DNA of 64,000 nucleotides from Megaleporinus macrocephalus (lineage: Eukaryota > Chordata > Actinopteri > Characiformes > Anostomidae), in NCBI GenBank assembly GCA_021613375.1, contig CM038708.1:29278059-29342058 (forward strand), written 5' to 3'. The position numbers were made by a program, and so were the translations under genes. Below, piece by piece: positions 11,646 to 23,894 of the stretch. The notes below the pieces were generated by a model. That model did not search any database and was not told the DNA's origin. It was given only the letters and a program-made list of their open reading frames with translations. The stretch's first letter is position 1. Each line of letters begins with the position of its first letter.

Positions 11646-12177
11646 ATGCTCGCTCACTCACTCACTGGTGCTTTTTCCAACTTTATCTTGTCCAAAAGTC
11701 TCGCTTACCCCCCACCACCCCCTGAAGAAGCTTCCCTCTATTTGATATTACCCATCCAGCAGCTGTTCTATATTACACCAAATGCCTCCCTGGTTCACTT
11801 AAAAGAGAAGCCTTTGTTTATTATACTTGCCCTTTGCTGAAATCATGTCTGAAGTGGCATTCCTCCACTTGTAAAGCAGCGTTTGAACCGTGCCAGAGGA
11901 ATGCACAAGATGTCCTTTGTCACATACACGTTATATGTTATTAAAGACGAAAAGTTTTTTATTTTTTTAAACGTTCTTCATTGTTTTACATGTTTTGAAA
12001 TGAATGTGCATGACTAGTATTGTTGTTATTGTTATTATACATTTGTATTTATTATTATTTTCTGGGAAATCATTGTGAGCTAGACACGTTTAAACAGGGA
12101 AGAAAATGTGCCTGGCTTGAAGGGAAAAAATGCTATGATTAGTGGCCATGCTGTGTAGCCTTGGAAACCTGATACCT

Positions 12178-12207
12178 GGGGGGGGGGGGGGGTTGGGGGG
12201 GGGGGGG
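12178..12207 (+). repeat. Poly-G tract
   Basis: Two runs of 13-15 G separated by TT. Potential G-quadruplex former on the coding strand of intron 2; a likely site of sequencing-length error. Confidence 0.95.
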
Positions 12208-13128
12208 TTGTGTGTAGGGTAACCAACTCAAAAGAAATGGACTGGAACATGGCTGTTCATTTCACCTGCGACCGTCTACGCCAGCTTAGGGAAAGAAAAA
12301 ATGGCTGAAATATAGCTGCGTGGCTTTTGGGTGGTCGCTAGTAGCTAACCATAATTTTACAGCGGAGCGCAGGTGTGAGTGCAGAGTGTGTTGTCTTTGT
12401 CATCAAAGACGCCTTCAGCGGTTGGTTTAGGCATGCTAAATTGGCAGGTTCTGTTTTTGTTCATGCAGTTTAGTAAAGGGGGGCACGTAGAGTTCATAGA
12501 CGTGCTCCGCTTATGGGGATTAATAGGGGTATGAAGATGCATTAGGATGTCGATTCTGAAGTGTGAAACTGCAAATGTCCGTCATGCAGGCTGGACGTTC
12601 TGTTATTAATTGAATGCTGTTGCATTGTTTGAACGCCCATGTTGACATGTGCTGTCTCCAGCACTAACTCTGTCGTCTGTAGTATGCTGTGCAACGTCTT
12701 TTTTATATGATTTGATTATACATGGTGTGATTAAATTGCTGAATTGTGAGAATTAAGAACTGAAGTGTGAGCTCAGTGTATTGTTACACCTCTAAGGCTT
12801 AAAGCAGTAAGAAATCATATCGCATTTTCCTTCTGTACTGTTATGTACTGCTGAGTGATCGCGTGTCCGAGAGGGTCTAACTGAAGGTTGTTGTTCGATA
12901 ATAGGTGGGGGTGCTAGAAAGAGGAGGTGAAACATGATATCATTGGTTAATATATTTCCACACTGATGGGCACACACTGATGTAAGTCTGAAGATGTTCT
13001 AGAGGCTGACAAAAGGAGCTGAGTCAACAGGACCCAGTACAGTAGAGCTAAGGTTGCAGTGCAGTATGTCTGAAAATGATGTCATTAACATGGCAGGAAA
13101 TATTGAAGTCTCGCCAACAGAGAAATAG

Positions 13129-13162
13129 TATGATGATGATGATGATGATGATGTTGATGATA
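13129..13162 (+). repeat. (ATG)n trinucleotide repeat
   Basis: About ten ATG/GAT units with one interruption. Confidence 0.93.
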
Positions 13163-15574
13163 ATGGAAGGCGGGGGAAAAAGAACAATGAAATATTGTAG
13201 GCATGTAAACAAAATTGCACACCCAACATCTTCCGAAGCTTTAACTGCCTATAGGGTTTGGTTGATAACCATGTTTTGGTGATACTGAGTCTTCATTTTC
13301 ATGAATTTTATATTTATGTACTGTACTTACTGCGTGTTTCATCACAAAGTCAGCATAGTTAGGCTTCTTTAGTTGGAATAACTGCACTAAAGTATGTTAA
13401 ACGTTATATCAAAAACTTTGCGTAATAATATTAATTTAATAATTTAATAAAAAATAAATGAAATCCTTGAAAACATCTTAAGTATTTTGGTATAATATTT
13501 TTGCCAAATATACGAAAGAAATAATTTCAGGAATTGGTAGGAGAACTCTGTCTGTCTTAATTTTTCTTTTCTTTTTTTTTGTCATTCTTTTCCATTTTTG
13601 TATTTTCTATATCGTCTTATTCTCTTTTCTCTACTGGAGTTTGATGTTGCTTAAATGAGTAGTTGTGCTGGACATGGGTGTATATATACTCAGTGGATTA
13701 GACTGCCAACAGAATGATGAAGCACGGATGTTAACAGCATGCTTAAGAATATAATTTATTTAACCAGTCAGCAGCCTAGACTAAATTCTTACCAGGAACT
13801 AACAAGGTTATAAAAATAACAACAATTTCTTTTATCTTTGGTGACTGTAATAAGATTTGTGTATATGATAATCATATCAGCCTGCCTACATTCATTGTTA
13901 CGTTAGATGCATATGGCATGGGTGTACCTATTGCACAGCAAATCAATCAAAACAGAAAAGCTGCACATTTTTTATTCTTCTCACTAAATTGTATGCACTC
14001 CTCCCATTATGCACCTCATCTGTTGCAGCTTAACCCAAGACTCTCTGCAGTCTTACCACAGATGGAGGGAGACATGAGCCAGATAAAGCACTCATCCAAA
14101 ACAAAATATCATGCCAGCAGTGAAGATGCATGATCATATTTGGTCTTGGGGAGTGGAAGCATTGCAGTCAGTAGAAAAATGCAGGGAAATTAGGAAAATG
14201 TGTTTCTTGAAGAGAAATCATTGTACCATTAATCCCATAGCAGGCACCCGACTTCTGACTGGTGATTAGAAGTTGCCTAAAGCCCTGTGTGGACGGGATT
14301 GTTTTTCCATGGGGCGGTGGGTAATGCCAATCCCTGACGTTTATGATTTCTTATTCTGTGTGAATCAGTCTCAGTATGTGTGACCGAGATGGGAGTGGCT
14401 ACTTTATTTACCCACTGCCTTAAAAAAACAAAAAGAGTGTAAAATGTAAAAAATGTAATTATTGTGTTTAGTTTAATCATTTACCTTTTCTGACTTATGG
14501 GAACGCAGTTCATTATTCACAGCAAACTGTACATACAATACAACTCTACATACAATCAATTAAAAAAAAGTAATGAATTTGTTACTTGTAGATTTAATGC
14601 TTTATTCGATTTCACCCCTCAAGGTTTAAATATAAAAAAAGATATCATGCCATCACAAGATTTTCCTTTCTTTATAGATTTAAACATTTTCCTAAGCCCT
14701 TTTCATAAAGCTATATAGAATGTTTTCGCAAAAGCCAGCCTACGCTTTCAGCTTGTTGAATAGCTTTAAACATCATGCTGTAATGTGGGATTGGAAGAAC
14801 TTGCTAGCTGGCGTTTCTGCTTATTTTCTCTTGTATTAACGTTGGTGTGATGTGTACTTCTGAGCAAGCTTGTGTGTGATAGATGTACATGTGGTGGATG
14901 CGGGGAGGTCTTTTCATTTGTGTTTGATAATAAACCAAACTGTTAACAGTCCATTGTAGGACTTTCACACTCCAACCTATACTAAATGTAGGTATTCCAC
15001 TATAAGCCAGTACCTTCATAAGCTGAGAAATGTCTCTGCTCTTAGTGTCCACTTTGAACTGAACAGCTGTAAAGGCGCCTGGGAGCACGGTACACGCCTG
15101 CACAGGGGTTCCTGACGTGTACTCCTGTTTGTAGTAGCTACATAGTCTCTTGCTAAGACCTGAGATGAACACAGCTAAGACTAATGAACTTTGACTAGGT
15201 TATTGTGGAGGACCTGTCCTCACCTTTTGTAGCTTGAAGTTATCAGGCAAGAGTAACTGGTTTTAGGTTTTAGTTGGATTTGAATCTTGTGCCAGCTGCT
15301 CTGTTAAAGTCAAGGATGCATTCTCGGTAATGTTAGGCCCTTTTTGTCTGTATCCAAAGGTATAGAGTATGTTAAATACTCAGTTATACTTGTTAATACT
15401 CATTAAATACTGCTGATGAATGAGTGACTGTTACTGAGCTGATACTTGTTTTATATAAAACATAAAGCAGATGCTCCAAGTGCATCGGTTAGTAGTTAAT
15501 AGAAACCAATACACTTTAGGTAGGTGTGGTAGTCTGTCAGCTACTTTTAAAATACTATCACCTTATTTTAAGCT

Positions 15575-15576
<2 letters not shown>

Positions 15577-15621
<45 letters not shown>
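15577..15621 (+). repeat. (AAT)n trinucleotide repeat
   Basis: About fifteen uninterrupted AAT units; polymorphic marker candidate. Confidence 0.97.
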
Positions 15622-15622
<1 letters not shown>

Positions 15623-16864
15623 TGTTATTATTAGCTTATTTCCTCAAACCTTTTCTTTCTTTTTTTATATGTGGTGAGTTTAAGTGGGTTTTATTGAAGT
15701 TTGTCCGCAGCTGAACATGGACACTGGCATAAGTGGTTGTCGAGATCCTTTGAAAAAAGTTCAGCTCTTCAGAAATTTAGACCACTCAGTTAACTTCTGA
15801 ACATTTGCGGTCCTACCAGAAGTTGTGAATAGTCTCCATTTATAACAGTGCCGCAAATGGAGCACAAGAAAGGAATCAAATTGGATTGTGTTTTTTTATA
15901 GCCGATAAAGATCCACTTAAAAAAAAAAAAGATACCTTTTGACCTGATACCCTTAAAGCAGTTAAGACATCCGTAACGCAACATGAGAAGGGCTGGAACA
16001 GGTCTCGCCCCATTCTCACGTTTTTAATGTTAATACAAGCCATTCTAAACCGCCAGCATCCCCTCCACTCTCTCCTTTGCGGGCGCCTAATGATCAGGTC
16101 AGCATGTTAGCCTGTGGGCGTCTCTGGCTGAGCCTCTATAGTTGTTGTTCGGATCCTTTTAACTTTGCCGCCCGCCCGCCTGTTGCTTTAGCTGATCAGA
16201 CGGTTGTGGTTTTGTATGCACATGCCTGATAAGGTGAGACCCTTATGTGGTCCTTAGTACAAACTCTCTCCTCAGGCCAAGTATGACTTAAATGTCAGTT
16301 TGGCTTGTGTAGTCTTCCACCCTTCTTTCACTGAGGCTATGTCAGAGACCTTTCTTCCTCAGAGGAGCCATCCATCCATCCTTACTGGGCAGATGGGCCC
16401 TGCAGGGTTGAAGGAAGGAGTGGAGAAGGTGGACTCAGTGTAGAAAGTGGTGGGGATGTTTTAGTGTTTGCTTTAGTGATGCAGTAGGGCAAATTATACA
16501 ATAACATGTGAAATCATCAGAGCCCTGAGAATTACAGTAAAAATTAACCTTCTCGTAGTTATTAATACTGTCCATCAAAAATTTAACTATTTAGTTGGAA
16601 CTCTTGTTAGCACCAACAGTCCAAATAGTTCAGTAGTACAAAGTAAAACATGTGAAACTTTATTTTTTTTTCTATTTATTAAAAAAACTGGTTTTACACA
16701 AAACGTGACTAAATATGTTTGTGTGCAAATATATTAAGTGTTTTTTTTTTAGTAACGGAGATTGAGATACTGGTACCTATGACCAGCACTATAAAACAGT
16801 TTCTGATGCGTACATGTGTGCCTATAGACAGAACTAAGCTACGCGCCAGCAGTATGGGATAACA

Positions 16865-17042
16865 AGTAACGGTGCGCGATATGGCCCTACAATAATATTG
16901 TGATATTTCATGGTATTTTAATGATACTCTTGGCAATATGACAAAACATTGAATTAAAAAAAATATTTAAAGAATACACTACTGCAACAAAATGAAAATT
17001 AAATTTTATTAGTGCATACGATATGATATGGCACACCCCTAA
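16865..17042 (+). repeat. Interspersed repeat rich in CGATAT motifs, copy 1
   Basis: Starts GGTGCGCGATATGGCCC and ends GATATGGCACACCCCTAA. The same terminal motif recurs at 17265-17376, so these are two copies of one family lying in the same direction about 220 bp apart. Confidence 0.65.
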
Positions 17043-17264
17043 CTGAGATATTAAAAAATACAAGAATTTATCAGATTGTAACAGAAGTCAATGATCCAGA
17101 ATGTCACGATACTAAATAATGCCCTCCAAATATCTCCATATATCCAGGACTGAAGTGAAATAAATGATACTGGACAGATAAAATCTGCCTCTAGTAGATA
17201 TACAATAGGAAATGAGAAAAGTGTTTTGTTTTTTTTTTCTTCTAAAAAAGTAGTACCCTGATGT

Positions 17265-17376
17265 GATAATTAGAGATGGGTGATATGGCACGATATTTCA
17301 GGTTATAATATCGTTCACGATATTCAAAAATGTTGGCGATATTATTGTGTACGATACGATATGGCACACCCCTAAT
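17265..17376 (+). repeat. Interspersed repeat rich in CGATAT motifs, copy 2
   Basis: Runs from GGGTGATATGGCACGATAT to GATATGGCACACCCCTAA. Nearly the same end motif as copy 1 and several ACGATAT repeats inside. Confidence 0.65.
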
Positions 17377-18974
17377 GACGAGCAGCAGTAAACAAGCTCA
17401 TGGCTACATTGCATAGGAACACGCCCCAGTGGGATTCTTCTTTGCATAGTGGCAGATGAGTAATTACTGAGTCACTTACAGTTAATGCTACTTGAGTTTG
17501 TAATTGAGGAAACAGAAGAACTGCCAGGCTCTTGCTGTAATGATAGCCTGTAGCCTTGATTTAGCCTTGAGATAGCATAGTCAACTGGCCCTGCTTGTGC
17601 TACACCTCCATCGCTCTTCTGTACCACTCAGCAGTGGGGTCTGTGCTGTAACTAAGCTGGAAAAAGTCTGACCCTGAGAGAGATACACGAGTGAATGAGG
17701 TGCACGTATGAGACAAATGGTCTGAGACATGTGGATGTAAAACAGCATTCAGCAGTTTTTTAAAGAGCCAGAAAAGCTGCTGGGTGCTTACATGTACACA
17801 CCACAGGTTTATCTATATATTGTTCAGTAATAAATTATAATGTACAGTAATATATGGTTTAGTTGTGTTTTCAAACTTTTTTGCACAATAAAGATCTTTG
17901 GCTACTTTTGCTTAATTTGATAACTATTGCTCTTATTGTAATCAGATATTACATATCTTTTAAAATTACAAATACTAATCACAATAAATAAATAAATAGG
18001 GTAAATAAGTTTTCTTAAAAATAAGCTTCTAACTCTTATGTAATTGAATATTGTATAAAAAAGTAATTGTATAAATATCATAACTCCTAGGACAGTTGGG
18101 TTAGATGGAGTGTGTATTTGCCATTGGTTTAATTTGGGGATCAGGTGATGTTATCAGAATGGAAAAGGTGGTATTATTGTGTTTCCAATCAAAATGTCTT
18201 TGATTAGACTTGATATTAAAGTGATAGGTTTTAACTCAGATTATTAAGAGGTTGTATGATGTACATTGCACCTTCAGATGAGTTAATGGGTTGCTTACGT
18301 TTTTTTCTGTATTGTCTGCTCTGTAGTTCGGTGGTATAAAGGTTTGTTTAATAAAAAAAGACTTGTGCATGGACAGCTGTTGTCTGCCTAAGCTAATATG
18401 TTTATAAAATATGTATATAATATTTATATAATTTTCGTGTTATACGGAGTGTGATATTGCTGAAGATGTGGTCAGTTTTTGGGTTTTTTTAGATTTTCAA
18501 AACTGTTTCCAGACACAGATTTAGCTCCTGCTTAGATTAGATTACACTATCGGTTGGGACTGAGACGCTTCATAGAGAAACTTCCATTGTACTGTACGAG
18601 TAGATGTAACCTGTGTCTGGCAAGAGTTGCTCTGATAATAGCTGGGTTCACGTTACTGTATTGTGTGAATGGCAGGAGACTATCAAGTATTAAACAGGTG
18701 CTTAAGATGAGAAACCCTCTTGTTTGACTCCCACCCCCCTCCCCACCCTTCATTCAGTAGTGTGTAGGGTGAAATGTACACTGTATGCTTCCCGATGTCA
18801 TGAATGCTACTGTATTTGGTTTAGGCTGTTTCCTGGGGGTTCTTACAGTTTTCGACCGGAGACGTTCCATGTTCAGTTATTCCCATGAAATGTGTGGTCA
18901 ACAGCGCTGGCTTTCCAGCTCACAATGCCTTCAGCATTCCTACACTCACACATGGCTGGCTGTGTGTACACACT

Positions 18975-19014
18975 TGCACGCACGCACACACACACGCACG
19001 CGCGCACATGCACA
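18975..19014 (+). repeat. (CA)n/(CGCA)n microsatellite
   Basis: Short CA-rich repeat with CG interruptions. Confidence 0.9.
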
Positions 19015-22000
19015 CGGAGCTGAAATAATTGGGTCTCTGGCTGTATGGCATGATATGTCTGTCCTCTGTCTGGAGCAGCGTTTGCCAGTAGGAGATGTCG
19101 CTGACACATTCATATTTTACATCATGCCTGTGCTCTGTGAGGACCCATTTTTGGTTCACCCTTTGTTGCTGTTAAGCATGTAACCAGGATTATGCTGCTA
19201 TAGGACTGTCAAATTTACACAGCGCTCTGACAGACGACCTGTTTTCAGCTTGTTGTCCAAGATTACTTAACAATTGGATCCCTTTCAAACGACAATTATG
19301 AGGAAGGTGTTCTTTTCAGTGCAGCGTGTTTCACAGGGACTGTAATCAGTTCTGTCAGTATTTAGGGTGACCGCCTCTCTGCCTGTTAGTACGGCTTCCG
19401 TTTTGCTTTTAGTTTTTGAAAGACACAAGCCTCTTGACAGCTTCGCAGCCTTTTTCGCGTTGTAAGGATGAACAAATGTGTGGATTTCTTTTTAATTAAT
19501 TACTTTTTATTTGAATTTATTTCATTGGGACAGTTTTAGTGGTCTAGTAGGTCTTGTGTGGCTGTTAAGAGCCACCTTTCTTTCAGTACCTTTTTCTGAT
19601 CTCTGAAAGTTTTTATGTTTTGCTTTGTCTTTTTTTCTATATCGTGTCCATATGCAAGTCATTACAGCAGCTCAGATTTGCAGGGTGTGTTTGGGCAGGT
19701 GATTATCTGAATGGTTTTTATGTTGAAATCACTGCAGTTTTAATGGGGACTTAATCTTAATTGGGGTTTTTAACCTAATAACCCAGAGCTTGTGAACTGC
19801 CGGTAGACGAGGGAGACCAATCAGAGCCAGCCAAACTTCCATTACTGGCACTCTGGCTTAGAACATTCAGGTGTGAAGCCAGAAAACTTGGATGTTCTGG
19901 TCATTGTGCAAGTTGATGTGCACTTGCTATTAAATATTGTCCACAGATCGTTCAGCCCGAGTATTACCAACTTGTTGGATTTAAGATTGGAAGGATTTTA
20001 TTTTATTTTATTGTTTTTTTGTTTTTTTTTTTAATTTTTATACTGGATATTTGTATTTGGGGGGGAAACTGGGACCTTGGGTACTCAAGTTGGTTCCATC
20101 TCATGTATCACGTGTGGTGAATGTCAGTAAAGTCCCCTTGAATCCTTGAATGGGAGAGTAAAGAGTGGGCAATTGAAATTTTGTTGTATTTGATATTATG
20201 CTTGCCATGGAAACGTTTTTTTATGTTTTCTGACACTGAATAATGAATTTGTGCTTAAAGCCTGTTTTGCTTAGAAATGAAAGAGTGGTCTCTGACTTCT
20301 TCACAGTTATATATATTTATACTTTGTAAACAATTTTCTCCTTGAGTGGGAAAGCTCATTGTTTTGTGAGGATCTGCTGGTATGTGCACATTTAAACGCT
20401 TAGCCTGCATTTTCCTACTCAGCCTGTCTGATTGCTACAGCCACTAAGCTGCTAACCTTAGAAGGGCAGAATTACTGTAGATCCTGCAGAATGTGTTCTA
20501 CATTGGGGGTAGGTGAAGAGTTCCTCGGTGACCTCTCGTCATCCAGCCCCAGCCTTCGGCTCCATCAGCGACCGAGCTTCAAATCGAACATCTGCAGGAA
20601 CGGGCCGGTAATTGTTTTACGACTGGGCAGAAATGGTACCTACTTGTATAGGTGGTGCACAAAGGGGCCATGGGACTGAGGGCTGCCTCCTCCACTGCTA
20701 TGAAAAGAGCGGAAAAGGGAGGGATGGAGGAAGAGAGGGAGGGAGAGAGGGAATGAAAGGGGAGGGTGGGGGGGGGTTGACTTGTGAGCAGCAGTCCAAA
20801 ACAGGAACTCAGCCATAAATGCTTACTCTCTCCCCCTGTTTGGAGTCTGGAGGGGGGGCAAGGGGGGGCGGGGTGCTGGAGGAAGTGGTTTATTGAAGCA
20901 CGGTTTATAAAAGCTGTCTGTTGGCAAAGTCTTTTAGTCTCTTGCTCTGGTTTGTGCGCCTTATGCCACTTGTCTGCCCCTTTTGTCTACTGTGTCTGAG
21001 AAACCCCCCCAAATATTTTTTTTAATGTTTCGCCATTGTAGCAATCACCTTTTTTCTGTTTCTTCTAATTCCCCATAAACAGACATAATGTTTGTTTGCT
21101 GTTCGTTTAGTAGTTTTCTCAAAACTGGAAGTCCCCCTATCCATAAGCACAGTGGCAATGCTCTCCAAGATCACTACAAGAATTAATGTACACTTAGTTT
21201 AGACCTGTATTTATAAATATAGGAAATGTTTTGTTTTCTATATCTCAAAGCTGACACAGACCATTTCCTCATAGTTATTATAAGGTGAATGATAGACGTG
21301 ATTAAAAATATAGATTAAAAAACAAAAAGATACAAATATTTTTTTTTCCAAGCTTGGAACAAGGGAAGTGCTGATGATGCATGTTGTATGGCTGGTTCTC
21401 ATGTCCTATGTTTTAAACCTGAAATTCACACTGTGTGGCTAAAGATAAATGATTACATAGAACAGACTAGAAAATTTCCAGTTCATTTTCAGTCCCTGTA
21501 TAAATATGTAGTGCTAAATATTAATATTAAGAATCAAAGAAACAGCAGACACTTGAAGGCTGGTTATGTAGTCATGCAGAATTATTGTTTTGCTGTAGGT
21601 GTAGCAGCATTGTTCAAATACTGAGTGAGTGCACTTGATCACTTTGTTTAAATCATTAAATTGCAACATAGAGCATCCAAAAATTAAAATGATATGTTGG
21701 CTGATTTTGTGTTTGGGCAAAAAATGTGTGATTCTACAGGCCTGATCTTAAATTTAAAGAAAACACTTCAAATATTGATCAGAATGATCACAATTATACT
21801 ATTTTAAATCACAATTATTTTATTTTTTTCCCAAATAATCACAGTTTGTATTCCTAAACTTGAAAATACTGCTGGTCATCTTCATTTAGTAATGTTCTGA
21901 CTTCACAATGAGCATGGATAAGTAGAATTTGGTTTTAGGCACAGTGAGCTGCACTCCTCACTGTTTGAATCTGTGAAAAGACTATTATGATTGGATTAAA

Positions 22001-22898
22001 AAAAAAGATTTAATTAAAATTTTTGATCTCTTTTTGCGTCGTTTGCGGTTAGGGGTCCAGATGAAACTGTATTTTTGTGGGAAATCTCCAGCTGATGCAT
22101 CAACAGGGTCTTTGTGGTCTCGCTATTACATATACATACCCTTCATCAGTCTCCAAAGGCCATTGACATGCAGGGCTAGCTTTAAAGAGCCAAAACGAAG
22201 AATAGTTTTAAATGTATTTTGCATTGGAGGGAACTAGAGGGGTTTCATTTGAAGATGTGGTTTTGGCAAGTGTGTGAAGTGAAATCTGAGCCACTGCTCT
22301 CACGGTGGGGGAATCCTGCCGTGGCCATTGTCTGCTTGGCTGGCAGCAAGAAGCTGTTTAAATTGTCATAAATTCCACACACCCCAAGCTCAGTGTGAAA
22401 TGTCAGTCTTGGATAGTAAAAGAAATGCTCAGAATAGTTTTTTTTCTTTTTTTTTCTCTTCATTCTTTTTGGCAAATAAATGGCAGCTCTCTTTATTGTA
22501 TACTGCTTTGTACACAGTCCCTTCTCAAGGGCTCCCTTGTCTTAGCCATTTAAGATTTATATATGATTAGCTAAAGAATCTCTGGCGCTCTTTCTGTGAA
22601 ATTCGATGCGGAGGACATTCAATACAGACGGAGAAATGAATATATTTCGTGACCTGGACTGTGTTTAGCTTAGCGTCCTTGAAGTTATTAGACTCACTAC
22701 AGTTTTGCTTCATGTGGCTCATCAGATCCCATTTTAATAAGATGGCCCAGGAACCTGAGGGAGATGGCCAAATCGATATGAGGAGATTGTGTTGCATCTG
22801 TAAGCAGGCTTTAGTGGCTAAGAGACTTGGGAAGTGGCTGTTCGTTGCTATAGAAGATGTACTTACCAGCCGCAGAGCTTGATTCAATGCTGATTGTC

Positions 22899-22960
22899 AT
22901 ATATATACATACATACACACACACACAAACACACACACACACACACACACATACATACAT
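22899..22960 (+). repeat. (TA/CA)n microsatellite
   Basis: Alternating TA, ACAT and CA repeats of about 60 bp. Confidence 0.93.
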
Positions 22961-23481
22961 TTCTGACACTCATTTGAGTGAACATCTTACCCACATCTGA
23001 ATACCCCCTTCTTAAGCTATAGGGATAGATGTTTAGATCTTGTGGTGAACTCCAGACCACACTGTAGTTCACATCATGTCATATTGTCTACTATTTGTTG
23101 CTAAGCTATGTTGAAATGTTTGCAGTGAGGTCTTGTAGGAGCAAATTAGTGACAGTAGAAAGTAGATAGGATAGAGCAGTTACTTACACAAGACCATGTG
23201 TTACAGTGATTTTACCACGCAACATAGTTTTAATCTGTTTAGGGTTCCTAACGCACACTATTTAACTATGAAGAAGTCATTGTATTGTGTGGCCTTATTG
23301 TTTTTATCATACAATAACAAAATATATTAAAAAAAAAGTTTTATTAATTGTAATAATTGCAGTAAACAAGCCTTCTGATAGACTATTGTGGAGGTAGGCC
23401 ATGCTAACCATGGTCAGCTGGACATGCACGGATGTATATATGTTCAGAGTGTGGACAAAAGGGTGAGTGTATATTTCAGTG

Positions 23482-23687
23482 TTGTCACTATATTGTCCAA
23501 ACTAGTGACTTTACAGGTGAGCCCCAAAACTTCATGCAAGTCAGTGGAACCAGAATGTTGTCCAAACTATTTTGGAGCATTTGTATTGGTCCAGTTGACA
23601 ATGTAAATGGAAGCTGTTGGGTTAAAATGATACAGAAAAATGAAAATCGCCAAAAATAGACATACAGGTTTTTCACTGGACAGCGAC
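23482..23687 (+). mobile_element. MITE, family C copy
   Basis: About 205 bp. Internal blocks GACTTTACAGG, TGCAAGTCAGTGGAACCAGA and TTTTGGAGCATTTGTATTGG, right end TTTTTCACTGGACAGCG. The right end is complementary to the CTGTCCAATGAAAAA start seen in the copy at 53654, so the family has short terminal inverted repeats. No coding capacity. Confidence 0.75.
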
Positions 23688-23833
23688 AAACTGTGTTTTA
23701 TTACAAAAACCTAGCCAGTCCTGTTTAACTGGCTCTAGAGCAGTTGGCGGCTGTGTGTAAATAAAAAAGACTTGCGCTTGTGACATTTCAAGGTTGTAAG
23801 ACATTCACGTTGTTCAGTGTTCACTTTGTTTGT

Positions 23834-23894
23834 TGTGTGTGTGTGTGTGTGTGTGTTTTTTTGTTTTTTATTTTATTATATATATATATATATA
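23834..23894 (+). repeat. (GT)n and (TA)n compound microsatellite
   Basis: GT repeat at 23834-23856, T-rich spacer, then TA repeat at 23876-23894. Confidence 0.93.

Larger units (their letters stand above)
7242..16860 (+). other. mllt3: mllt3 intron 2, first part: no gene seen
   Basis: AT-rich intronic DNA. It contains an A tract (8212-8228), the CT microsatellite at 9.1 kb, the family D repeat at 10.7 kb, a CT tract (11595-11645), a poly-G tract (12178-12207), an ATG-repeat (13129-13162) and an AAT repeat (15577-15621). Open frames here (for example 9561-9896 +, 11402-11725 +, 14804-15172 -) have no recognisable domain. Confidence 0.8.
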
